Positions 31,963-42,278 of a stretch of DNA of 64,000 bases are shown one piece after another. The stretch covers positions 71,575,196-71,639,195 of the forward strand of contig CM060884.1 of NCBI GenBank assembly GCA_030762935.1, written 5' to 3'. The translations under genes and the position numbers were made by a program. The notes beneath the pieces are model-generated. The model saw nothing but the letters and a program-made list of their open reading frames with translations. It did not search any database and was not told the origin of the DNA. The DNA comes from Hymenopus coronatus. Its lineage: Eukaryota > Arthropoda > Insecta > Mantodea > Hymenopodidae. Numbering within the stretch: position 1 is the first letter of the stretch; the number at the start of each line of letters is the position of its first letter.

Positions 31963-32405
31963 TGAAAACAAAACATTTTCTGGCAAGTTAAAACGACGTA
32001 AATATTTTAAAATTCTTGGTATTGAAATAGGTCTTCCTTGCGTGGGAGGACCATTTCGCTTATATCAGCAAAAAATCAGGTGCGTTCTATTCACATAATT
32101 TTCTCTACATCTTTCTATCAGATTATTGTTAAAAAACTTATATTTCTATCTCCGTTATGCTTATTGAGATAAGCATTACCATAAATTATTACTTGCTTCC
32201 TTATAAGTATAAGGAAAATAAGGCTAAATCTTTTAAAAGTTGCTTACTATGTGTTAAAATCCGTCTCTCTGCATGACCAGGAGTTTATAAATTCCAATAT
32301 GATAACAAATTGACTATTTTAAAATTAAAACCAATAACGAATATCTAAGAAATGGTCAACTGCATGAAGAAAATGTATATGACATAAATTGTGTTTTAAG
32401 CATAT
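31963..32405 (-). repeat. DER copy with upstream extension, truncated
   Basis: The extension shared with 29138-29252 comes first, then the GTTCTATTCACATAATTTTC end and the first third of DER. The copy stops at ATTGTGTTTTAAGCATATTT. Confidence 0.77.
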
Positions 32406-32411
32406 TTACAT

Positions 32412-32872
32412 TTTTAGTTTCTCTATACATAAGGTATTCTATTCCACCCAAAAATTACCGAGATTTCTATATATAGGTCCACTGAGTCCAAAAAAAGAAG
32501 AATCTTTGTACGTGTCTCTGGACAGCATAGCTCAAAAACTAAAAAACCATTGAATATTAAACTTGGTAATTAAGTTTATCTTTCAAGAATGCGACAGGAT
32601 GATTTTCAATACAGTGTACTGTTTACATGGGAAAATGTTTGAAAGTTTTGTGTTTACCAATAATGGCTCTAGCGGTTTTGATTAAAATACCGCGTATTAT
32701 ACTTCTCTACACACAAATAAAATTTATATGTTGAATTTTCTGGGAATAGCTTCGGTAGACCTCTTTATTCTGGATAAATTTTGCCGAATTTTGCTTAACT
32801 GCTAAACCGTAAAAGCTAGACAAGGACTTACTTCACAAAAAATGCAGATCTCGTTAAAACCCAGAACTCAAA
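32412..32872 (+). repeat. DER 5' half
   Basis: The dyad end is reduced to TAGTTTCTCTATACATAAGG, followed by the blocks down to AGATCTCGTTAAAACCCAG. The copy then breaks off. Confidence 0.78.
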
Positions 32873-33327
32873 CACATCCGAACTGTTGCGCAGTGTTTTT
32901 CCACGAAAACATAACTCTCAGCTGCTGTACATAAGGTCACGGTGCTGACTTGTTTGTCTCTGCTCTGATATTGCAGTATTGAGCTGACGGTGATGTTGGG
33001 TGGCTAAGTTATTACCAGTATGATTTATTGTTTTGTCCTGTAGTTAGTTACAAAGTGTATTTTGCCTCAGCATTTGTTTATGACTGAACAGCATGTATTT
33101 ATGATTCGTACACAATGGCGAATTGACCAACATGTAATATGTTTCACGGCAAGGCTTAGTTCCACCTTCATGGATATTTGTGTACACAAATTTCATATTG
33201 TTCATGAAATACACCTTCATGACGGAAAAAAAAAAAAGTGTATGGTGCGCCATTAATGGAGAAAGAGTTAAAGGCCAAATTTCTTTCGAGTCAACAGTTG
33301 ACTATGTGAATACAATTCCCCCTGTTT
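32873..33327. other. Single-copy spacer, nothing recognised
   Basis: About 455 bp of moderate GC at 32880-33010. A short A-run lies at 33226-33236. No repeats are matched. Confidence 0.35.
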
Positions 33328-34159
33328 TACTTTCTCTACACGCACTATGTACATAGTGTATAGAGTACGTACCGTGTTGAATCCAAGAATCCAATACTGA
33401 GATTTCACCGGAAATAAACGTTTTAGGGTCCCCTGTATTCCAAAAAATTATGTTTAGAAAAAGGTCCATGTGTCCGTTTATCTGTGAACACGATAACTCA
33501 AAAACAAAAGGTCCGTAAAATACAAAACTTGGTATCTAAGTTTACTATCTTACAGGGTTGCGACATGAAGATTTTGATAAAAATCCGTCCACCTCAAACT
33601 ACCCTGTACATGGAAAAAATTACGAAAATGTTTATTTTCTTAAAAATGGGCCTAACGATTTTGATTAAAATATCGTATATGAAAATATTTTTATGGAAAT
33701 AAATGTATATCTTAAATTTTCTGGGAATAGCCTCTAAAGATAGCCTCTTTATAGATAAACTGGTTAACTGTAATAGATAGACAAAAACTTACCACACAAA
33801 AATTGTAGATCTCGTCAAAACACACAATTTAAGTTATATACTTTTTTTTCGTGGAATTGATCATTTCTGAGATAATCCTTGTTATTTGTTTCGGATCTAA
33901 ACTAATTTAACTTTTCCCACGGAAAGCTGTAAATTCATGGCATGCATAGAAACGAATTTCATCCACATGGCAACCGGCTTTTGAAATATTTGACAATCAC
34001 TCTAGCCTAGTGTATTCCCTTATTTACCTTCTACTTACAAGGAAGCAAGTAATAAGACTAATTTTTATCTCAATTGTCATGAAGTAAATAGAAGAATAAG
34101 CTTTTTAACAATAATTTGTTACAGAGATGTAGAGAAAGTAATGTCAATGAAACACATAG
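33328..34159 (+). repeat. DER copy, near full length
   Basis: Dyad TACTTTCTCTACACGCACTA with all blocks, ending GTAGAGAAAGTAATGTCAAT, then AAACACATAGTAG in place of the usual CAGATTTTTT. Confidence 0.86.
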
Positions 34160-34436
34160 TAGGGCTAAATCTTTTAAAGACACCACTCTGTGCGGGAGTT
34201 GGATTTTCACCAACTAGAAACCTCTACTGCCCGTCATATATGGTTACGTCTCTCGGAGTTGCTGGAGGCATTTCTGCGAGAGACGATGGTGTTCAGTTTT
34301 GCTGTTTAATTACTTGCTTTGGAGTTATCTTCAGTTTGAGTTTTGTGTACTGTCATTGTCATCTTTTTTCTTCAGAACGGCCCTAATAAATGTTGCAGTA
34401 GATCTCCAGGTACTTTCTTTCTCCAATATGAGATTT
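34160..34436. other. Single-copy spacer, nothing recognised
   Basis: An 81-codon plus-strand frame (34141-34386) starts in the DER end and encodes a Cys/Val/Ser-rich peptide with a hydrophobic C-terminal half. I see no reason to call it a gene. Confidence 0.3.
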
Positions 34437-34658
34437 GGTATTGGAGGGTGATACGTGGTCAGCGCCTCGAAGTCCTCCCGACCGGTTAATGCGGTCAAGT
34501 AGCTCCTCAATTGCCCCCCCCCCCAGGGACGTCACTGGGATGAGTGCACCCAGGTCCAGGTCTCCCAGCGGGGAAAAATCCCCACGCCGGTACCGGGAAT
34601 CGAACCCAGTTCTCCCGCTTGGCAAGCAGCTGCGCTACCACCGCGCTAAGGAGACGAC
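34437..34658 (-). mobile_element. tRNA-Gly-derived SINE, 3'-truncated copy
   Basis: The minus strand starts GTCGTCTCCTTAGCGCGG, with a box-A-like GCGGTGGTAGCGCAGC, an anticodon loop TTGCCAA (GCC, Gly) and a perfect box B, GGTTCGATTCC. A conserved body (GTGGGGATTTTTCCCCGC, CTGACCACG) follows. It stops at CACCCTCCAATACC, about 110 bp before the end seen in the copy at 55407. It contains a 12-C run near 34516. Confidence 0.88.
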
Positions 34659-34664
34659 GATAAT

Positions 34665-35230
34665 TAGAGTCAGACTGAAATATTCAATGTCATAGCCGGG
34701 ATTTGAACCACGGTTCTCACGGTCTCTAGCCGTGTGTAGGACAGGAGTTGGATAGGTAGAGTCAGACTGAAAAATTCAATGCAATAACCGGGATTTGAAC
34801 CACGGTTCTCCCGGTCTCTAGCCGTGTATAGGACAGGAGTTGGATAGGTAGAGTCAGACTGAAAAATTCAATGTCATAGCCGGGATTTGAACTACGGACC
34901 TTCCGGTCTCTAGCTGGGTGTAGGACAGGAGTTGGATAGGTAGAGCCAGACTGAAAAATTCAATGCCATAGCCGGGATTTGAACCAGGATCTCACGGTCT
35001 CTAGCCGTGTGTAGGACAGGAGTTGGATAGGTAGAGTCAGACTGAAAAATTCAATGCCATAGCCGGGATTTGAACCACGGATCTTCCGGTCTCTAGCCGT
35101 GTGTAGGACAGGTGTTGGATAGGTAGAGTCAGACTGAAAAATTCAGTGCCATAGCCGGGATTTGAACCAGGATCTCACGGCCTCTCGCCAGTTGGTCTTC
35201 CTCTGAGCTACCATGGCAACATGCCGACAT
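34665..35230 (-). mobile_element. Multimeric tRNA-headed element, copy 4 (6 units)
   Basis: The GGGATTTGAAC anchors lie at 34698, 34790, 34882, 34974, 35065 and 35157 (spacings 92, 92, 92, 91, 92), more regular than copy 1. The tRNA-like head is at 35148-35217: GCCATGG pairs with CTATGGC at all seven positions with one G-T. The domain of about 190 bp beyond the head is lost after ACATGCCGACATT. Adjacent to the SINE at 34437-34658. Confidence 0.87.
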
Positions 35231-35839
35231 TACATTTCTTAAATTAAATTATAAAGTTGTTATTAGTATATTAGAAGTGTTTGTCCGAGTTTTTTCCAAA
35301 AGGTTACAGCTTTGTGACCAATAGTTAAAGGACAGTTATTGACGATCGCAACAAAAAGCGGAGAGTTAATGAAACATAACTTGCTGTTAAACCTGGACTG
35401 GGAAAACAGTTGCTTTCGGTCTGAAAGGGTATACACCTCAGAGAAATTAATGATTTCATGTTGCGTATTCACAAGGGAAAGAGAAAGTTTAGTCTAGCAC
35501 AAATACGCATTATATAAACAAACCTCAATCGGGAAATTTGTTTCCTTGGTTAAACAGAATGATTCAAAAATACTTTCACAACGTTAGGGGATGGATTCCT
35601 AACATAGAAACAAGAAAACGTGTTCATATAAACATATGATCTGAAACGCTTTCCGGGTTCAAACTAATAGCTTCATTTATTTATGCACTCATTCACAGAA
35701 GGCTTTGACCCATTTTATCCTGCAGAGTTGGTCTTGTGTTGCCATGGCTACCTGTTAATATTTATCAGATGTGTAATACATTCCCCCAGCATGCCTTACA
35801 AGTGTTGTCTACAGGAACTTCATTCGGAACATTGGGCCA
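35231..35839. other. Single-copy spacer, nothing recognised
   Basis: About 610 bp. The minus-strand 69-codon frame (35472-35263) has no recognised domain. No repeat is matched. Confidence 0.35.
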
Positions 35840-36075
35840 CGCCGTGACCAAGTGGTTAGCCCACTCGCCTCTCACCTAGACGACGTGTGTTTGATCCCAA
35901 GCGACAGCATGTGAGATTTGTGGCGAACAAAGCGGCACAGGGGCGGGTTTTCTCCGGGTTCTCCAGTTTCCCCCGCCATCGCATTCCACCGGTGTTCCAT
36001 CTTCATTCCATGTATCACCAGTGTTATCGCCTGTGGCGCCATAAGTAGTAAAAGCGGGCGTTAAATTACCAAAGA
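35840..36075 (+). mobile_element. tRNA-derived SINE, second family, copy 1
   Basis: The head has box-A-like GTGACCAAGTGGTTAGCC and a degenerate box B (GTGTTTGATCCC). The body has GGGCGGGTTTTCTCCGGG, then TTCTCCAGTTTCCCCCGCC and a CATTCCACCGGTGTTCCATC block. It ends AAAGCGGGCGTTAAATTACC. The TTTTCTCCGGG/TTTCCCCC block resembles central modules shared by several invertebrate SINE families, but I cannot name the family. Confidence 0.85.
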
Positions 36076-36136
36076 AATTCAGAACACTCTCCCAAACTTA
36101 TTAGAAAATATGCCTCTGTAAATAAGAAGAAACATG
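36076..36136. other. Short spacer
   Basis: About 60 bp between the SINE and the transposase remnant. The first few bases may be the SINE tail. Confidence 0.4.
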
Positions 36137-36600
36137 TGGTTTATGCATGATGCTGTGGTACATTTTATTCTCATTGTTCGAGAAGCTCTGGCCAGTATCT
36201 AGCATGACAAATGGATAGGTAGAGGAGGACCATTTCCATGGCCTCCACTTTCTCCCGACCTCAATATTTTGGAGTTTTATCTTTGGGGGCATGTCAAACC
36301 ACTGGTTTATGCATGATGATGTGGTACATTTTAGTCTAATTGTTCGAGAAGCTAAGCCAGTATCTAGCATGACAAATGGATAGGTAGAGGAGGACCATTT
36401 CCATGGACTCCACCTTCTCCCGAACTCAATATTTTGGAGTTTTATCCTTTGGGGACATGTCAAACCACTGGTTTATGCAGCAAGCATCCTAGATGAACAA
36501 ACTCTTAATCTGCGTGTCCTGTAAGTCTGCATAACCATACGACACCGACTGGGAGTATTTGGCATTTCATACTTCGAAGAGTGCAAGAAGAGGATATTTG
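36137..36600 (+). pseudogene. Tc1/mariner-superfamily transposase fragment, tandemly duplicated
   Basis: The plus strand reads FMHDAVVHFILIVREALAS, stop, HDKWIGRGGPFPWPP, then LSPDLNILEFYLWGHVKPL (about 36140-36305). This is the segment holding the second and third acidic catalytic residues in a transposase group common in insects. Its end motif usually reads SPDLxPLDFxLWG. The segment is repeated at 36303-36468. The repeat unit is 166 bp and is bounded by TGGTTTATGCA at 36137, 36303 and 36469. That 11-mer is present in both the start of the unit (in FMHD) and its end (in LVYA). Downstream (to about 36600) a weak C-terminal HFEECKKRIFG-like tail continues. Stops and frameshifts disable it. 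Confidence 0.82.
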
Positions 36601-37214
36601 GATCATTTGCTATTAAAGGTATTTGAATGGAACACCTCCTAACAAGCTGACAACGTCAAAAATATAATAAAATTTCACTTTAAGATGTTTTGATTAGTAG
36701 AATTTTGAACCTCAATAATTCGAGAACGAAGGGTTTGATGCATGTGTTTATATGAACATTTTTTTCTTATTTTTATGCAAGGAGGCTGTCCCGAAACTTT
36801 GTAAAACTATTTTTGAATCACTATATAATTCACAACTTGGAATCCTTAACTTGGTTTCTACTCAGAGAGGTTGGAGTAACAAGTATGGTGCTAACAGTGG
36901 TTAAGTTTGAGTTAATTGAAGGCAATGCTTTTACTTTAACAATGAGACGTGTGTTGTCTTTACGAATATTTATATTAATGTTTGTTGCTGTGTTATGTGA
37001 TTTTGTATTTTATATTGTTTATATTCATTTTATTTACATTTGATTAACAATTACGTAAGTTTCTAACTGTCCTCTGAAAGCGGATACAGATTTCGTTTCT
37101 TTTGTTTATTGCATCATGATTTATCCTTATATTTTATTCTCCTTGGAAAATTCTGTGCGCAAACTTTTAGGCTGACTTTAAATTAGACCTGGCAAACATT
37201 AATCCAAATTGTGA
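36601..37214. other. Single-copy AT-rich spacer
   Basis: About 610 bp. A 76-codon plus-strand frame (36813-37043) ends in a hydrophobic stretch that could form a membrane helix. Composition and context argue against a gene. No repeat is matched. Confidence 0.35.
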
Positions 37215-39340
37215 ACACAGTTCGCCACCTCCCTCCTTGCCTGTGGTGGACGGACTCGGTTTTAGTCACGCTGATACAGCAACTCCACACCTAAACAGGT
37301 CGCTGTGCTTTGGAGATCACTAAGGGAGGGGAAGTAGGAGAAGGGCTTCACACTTTGGGAGTAATGTTCGCCAGGCCTGTTCTCCAGCAGCGGTGAGCTC
37401 GGTATTTAGTCACGCTGATACACCAACTCCACACCTAAACCAGCCGCTGTGCTTTGGAGAGCACTAAGGGAGGGGAAGTAGGAGAAGGACTTGACACTTT
37501 GGGAGTAATGTTCGCCAGGCCTGTTCTCTAGCATTGACGGGCTCGATATTTAGTCAAGTTGATACAGCAACTCCACACCTAAACCAGCCGCTGTGCTTTG
37601 GAGGTCACTAAGGGAGGGGAAGTAGGAGAAGGGCTTCACACTTTGGGAGTAATGTTCGCCAGGCCTTTTCTCTAGCATCGACGGGCTCGATATTTAGTCA
37701 AGTTGATACAGCAACTCCACACCTAAACCAGCCGCTGTGCTTTGGAGGTAACTAAGGGAGGGGAAGTAGGAGAAGGGCTTCACAATTTGGGAGTAATGTT
37801 CGCCAGGCCTGTTCTCTAGCATTGACGGGCTCGTTATTTAGTCAAGCTGATACAGCAACTCCACACCTAAACAGGTCGCTGTGCTTTGGCGAGGCAAGAG
37901 AAGGGCCTTCACACTTTGGGAGTAATGTTCGCCAGGCCTGTTCTCTAGCAGTGGCGGGCTCGATATTTAGTCAAGCTGATACAGCAACTCCACACCTAAA
38001 TAGGTTGCTGTGCTTTAGAGGTCACTAAGGGAGGGGAAGTAGGAGAAGGGCTTCACACTTTGGGAGTAATGTTCGCCAGGCCTGATCTCTAGCATTGACG
38101 GGCTCAGCATTTAGTCAAGCTGATACAGCAACTCCACACCTAAACAGGTCGCTGTGCTTTGGCGAATCAAGAGAAGGATCTTCACACTTTGGGAGCAATA
38201 TTCGCTAGGTTTGTTTTCTAACGGTGGCGGGCCCGGCATTTAGACAGGGTACTGCGGCAACTCCACAGCTAAACTTTGGCGGTCGCTAAGGGAGGGAAAC
38301 TAGTAGAAGGGCTTCACACCACTTTGGGAGTAATGTTCGCCAGGCCTGTTCTCTAGCAGCGGCGAGCTCGATATTTAGTCACGCTGATACAGCAACTCCA
38401 CACCTAAACAGGTCGCTGTGCTTTGGAGGTCACTAAGAGAGAGGAAATAGGAGAAGAGCTTCACTATTTGGGAGTAATATTCGCTAGGTTTGTTTTCTAA
38501 CGGTGGCGGGCCCGATATTTAGTCACGCTGATACAGCAACTCCACACCTAAACAGGTCGCAGTGCTTTGGCGAAGCAAGAGAAGGGCCTTCACACTTTGG
38601 GAGTAATGTTCGCCAGGCCTGTTCTCTAGCAGCGGCGAGCTCGGTATTTAGTCACGCTGATACACCAACTCCACACCTAAACAGATAGCTGTGCTTTGGA
38701 GGTCACTAAGGGAGAGGAAATAGGAGAAGAGCTTCACTCTTTGGGAGTAATATTCGCTAGGTTTGTTTTCTAACGGTGGCGGTGGCGCCCGGTATTTAGT
38801 CACGCTGATACAGCAACTCCACACCTAAACAGGTCGCAGTGCTTTGGCGAAGCAAGAGAAGGGCCTTCACACTTTGGGAGTAATGTTCGCCAGGCCTGTT
38901 CTCTAGCAGCGGCGAGCTCGGTATTTAGTCACGCTGATACACCAACTCCACACATAAACAGGTCGCTATGCTTTGGTAAAGCAAGAGAAGGACCTTCACA
39001 CTTTGGGAGTAATGTTCGCCAGGCCTGTTCTCTAGCAGCGGCAGGCTCGGTATTTAGTCAAACTGATACAGCAACTCCACACCTAAACAGGTCGCTATGC
39101 TTTGGTAAAGCAAGAGAAGGACCTTCACACTTTGGGAGTAATGTTCGCCAGGCCTGTTCTCTAGCAGCGGCAGGCTCGGTATTTAGTCAAACTGATACAG
39201 CAACTCCACACCTAAACAGGTCGCTATGCTTTGGTAAAGCAAGAGAAGAGCTTTTCACACTTTGGGAGTAATGTTCGCTAGGTTTGTTTTCTAACGGTTG
39301 TGGGCTCGGTATTTAGACAGGGTACTGCGGCAACTCCACA
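37215..39340 (+). repeat. Satellite array, 144- and 129-bp monomers, 16 copies
   Basis: The anchor (GTCACGCTGATACAGCAACT or close variants) lies at 37265, 37409, 37553, 37697, 37841, 37970, 38114, 38243, 38379, 38522, 38651, 38799, 38928, 39057, 39186 and 39316. Long monomers contain GGTCACTAAGGGAGGGGAAG. Short ones have GGCGAAGCAAGAGAAGGGCC at that place. The first half is mostly long monomers, the middle alternates long and short, and the end is a run of short ones. Monomers share GTAATGTTCGCCAGGCCTG. GC is well above the surroundings. The last monomer breaks off inside CAACTCCACA and joins a DER copy at its GTGTGTATGTGTGTGAACAG segment. Confidence 0.95.
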
Positions 39341-39785
39341 GTGTGTATGTGTGTGAACAGGATAACTCAAAAACCAAAAATTGGTTAAGTACAAAACTTG
39401 GTATTAAATTTTAGTATCTACAGGAATGCGACAGGAATATTTTGAGGAAAATGTCCCTATCGCAAACTAGCTTTTAAATGGAAACACCTTTCGAAAATGT
39501 TGATGTTTTCAAAAATGGCTGTAACAATTTTGATTAAAACTCTGTATATCTACCCACATTGCAAATATAATTTATATTTTAAACTTTCTGCGAATAGCCT
39601 CTGAAGACATTTTTATTCTGGATGAACTTTGCCTAAATGGTAAAATGTAACAAATAGACAAAAACCTACCACGCAGATACTGTAGATGTCGTTAAAATAC
39701 ACAATTTTCACAAACACATTTTCCGTAAGATTGTCCATTTCCGAGATATTCCTCGTTATTGACTTCATAAGGGAACTTGTCAAAG
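39341..39785 (+). repeat. DER copy lacking its palindrome end
   Basis: Begins at the GTGTGTGAACAGGATAACTC block, exactly where the satellite stops, and runs to GAGATATTCCTCGTTATTGA, then breaks off. Confidence 0.8.
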
Positions 39786-40269
39786 AAACGGATGTGCTGA
39801 AATGATCTTAAGTAGAGGTTAGTTACCCGATGTTAATTTTCTTCAGTATAACGGAAAATCTCTGAAAAAGAAAACTTAATCCGAAAAATTTTCCCTAACC
39901 GATATTCGATTTCTCGTCCTCATAATGGCAATGTATACACGCTATCCCCACACCACGGGGTGGGCAATATGTTAATGTCTAAGCCTGTTCCATGTTTCTG
40001 CCGCCTATACCAAACACGCGTAAACAATCTACCATCGATTTTCATTAACGGTTGTAAACAAGCGCAAACAAAGGATATTTCATATCGTTGATTGTCATTC
40101 ATATTAACAATGCAGTTGATAAATATGCTGACAATATGAAAAGGAATAATAGTGGTAATGGTATGTAACTGCATAATATATTCCAAAGTGCTATACATTT
40201 CACTATTGTTCATACAACATTGAAGTGATTCAATAATAATCAGTGTTAAGGATTAAGACGTAAAATTTT
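39786..40269. other. Single-copy spacer, nothing recognised
   Basis: About 480 bp. A minus-strand 97-codon frame (40213-39920) shows no domain. No repeats are matched. Confidence 0.35.
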
Positions 40270-41090
40270 ACTTTTTCTACACGTACTATGTACATAGTGT
40301 ATAGAGAAGGTATTGCACTCAACCCAAAAATTCGATACCGAGTTTTCACCGGAAATAAATACTTTAGGGTTCCCAGTATCCAAAATAGCATTTTCAGGAA
40401 AAGCTCCGCGCGCGCGTGTGTGTGTCTGGGTGTCTGTGAACACGATAACTCGAAAACGAAAAGTCGCTAAAAAACCAAACTTGGTATTTAAGTTTAATTT
40501 CTTCCAGGGATGCGGCAAGAACATTTTCAGAAAAATTCCTCCACCCTAAACTACCTTTTACATCGAAATTTTTCGAAAATTTTGATTTTTTCAAAATTAT
40601 CTTACATTAAAAATATTTACCTCAAAAATAACATGTATAACTTGAATTTTCTGGGAATAGCCTCTGAAGAGGCTTTATTCTGGATGAATTTTACGGAAAT
40701 TTGCATAACTGCTAAACCATAAGAGACGGACAAAAAAAATACCATACAAAAATGTAGAGCCCGTTAAAATTCACAATTTCTGTTATACAATTTTTTTCTT
40801 GAAAATGATGGTTTTTAAGATGTTCCTTGTTTTTGATTTCAGCTTGGAAAAACTTATACTATTCTCATACAAGAATTTGTCGACTCTTGTCCATACAAAC
40901 AAAGGACCTTCAGTTACAAAGCAACCAGCTTTTGACTGTCACTTTAACCTATGGAAGGACGCAAGTAATAACACTATTTCTGCCAATTTTTCTAGATTAG
41001 CATGAAGTGAATAGAAGCACAAGCTTTTAAACAATAATTTGTTGCAGTGATGTACAGAAAGTCATGCAAATGGAACACATCGTATTTTTT
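40270..41090 (+). repeat. DER copy, near full length
   Basis: Dyad at 40275-40312, a CGCGCGCGTGTGTGTGTC run near 40408, the internal palindrome near 40475-40492, and the end CATGCAAATGGAACACATCG followed by a T run. Confidence 0.88.
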
Positions 41091-41357
41091 TAACAAACTT
41101 ATTCCTTTATCTACTTCATGCTAATCGAGTTAGACATTAACAGGAATGCTTCCTTATAAGTAGAACGGAAATAAGGGAATACACTAGATTAAAGCGACAG
41201 TCACGTGTTTTGAAATGTGGTTGCTATGGGATTGAAATCCATTTCTTTGCATTTTCAGGAGCTGACAATTTCTCGTATGTGTAAAGTTTTAAAGTATTTT
41301 AAAACTGAAACTAATAACAAGGAATATCTAAAAAATGGTCAACCCAACGAAAAATAT
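41091..41357 (-). repeat. DER fragment
   Basis: Reverse fragment (CTACTTCATGCTAATCGAGT to GGTCAACCCAACGAAAAA) abutting the T-run end of the previous copy. Confidence 0.78.
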
Positions 41358-41955
41358 CTTATTTGTTACACTCACATAGCTCTCTCTAGCTACTCACAAA
41401 AGATAATTCTTTTTTAAACACTATAATGATCGAGATAAACATTAGCAGAATTTTATTACCTAGTTCCTTATAAGTACAATGGAACTAAGTTCATTTGTTT
41501 GAATGGACAGGAGTTGACAAATTCCCTATTGAGAAAAGTATAAGTTTTTCATGGTTAAGACCAAAAACAAGGAATATCTCAAAATGTATCCACGAAAAAA
41601 TGTATACAACATAAATTGTGTGTTTTAACGTGCTGTATATTTTCTGTGTGATAAGCTTTTGTCCATCTCTTACGGTTTAGCAGTTATGCAAAATTCCGTA
41701 AAAATCATACAGAATAAAGTGGTCTTCAGAATCTATTCACAGAAAATTCGTGATATACACTTTATTTGTCAGGTCAATAAAAATCAAAATCGTTAGAGCC
41801 ATTTTTGAGAAAATCTAAATTTTCCAAAAAAATTCCATGTAAAGGGTAGTTCGGGTGGGGAATTTTCTTGAAAATCTTCGTGTCGCATCTTTGGAAGATA
41901 CCAAAGCTAACGGTCTTTTCGTTTTTGAGCTGTGCTGCACACAGACACACACACA

Positions 41956-41999
<44 letters not shown>

Positions 42000-42172
42000 C
42001 ACACTCAGACAGACAGACAGACACACACGGACATTTTTCTAAAAATGTTCTTTTTTTATTCATGGGGTCTCTAAAAATGCATTTCCGGTGTAATCTCGGT
42101 ATTGAATTTTTGGATGCAATATAATACCTTCTCTGTACACTATGTACACAATACGTGTAGAGAAAGTAAAAA
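41358..42172 (-). repeat. DER copy
   Basis: Reverse copy with all main blocks and a long CA-type microsatellite (41938-42028), ending at the dyad TGTACACTATGTACACAATA and TAGAGAAAGTAAAA. Confidence 0.87.
41938..42028. repeat. (CA)n-rich microsatellite inside DER
   Basis: A (CA) run of about 25 units with CAGA interruptions. It is an expansion of the short ACACGGACAC segment that every DER copy carries at this place. Confidence 0.95.
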
Positions 42173-42278
42173 ACTAAGCCTGACTACCAAATAAAACCTT
42201 TAAAATGGTGATCACAAATACAAGATCAATCAGTCACACTGTTTCATTCGAGAGGCCCAAGTTATGCATAGTAACTAA

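Noticed and set aside
34437..34658. Functional tRNA-Gly gene
   Set aside because: Box B and the anticodon loop look good, but the acceptor arms do not pair and the tRNA-like part runs into a conserved non-tRNA body shared with 55407-55752. It is a SINE.
36101..36463. Minus-strand frame of 120 codons with an internal peptide repeat
   Set aside because: It is antisense to the duplicated transposase fragment at 36137-36468, whose sense strand carries the recognisable motif.
37215..39340. Repeated-domain protein gene in the satellite
   Set aside because: Long monomers carry an in-frame stop and several spacings (136, 143, 148, 130) are not multiples of three, so no long frame exists across the array.
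41855..42124. Frames rich in Thr-His or Val-Cys repeats
   Set aside because: They are translations of the (CA)n / (GT)n microsatellite inside DER.
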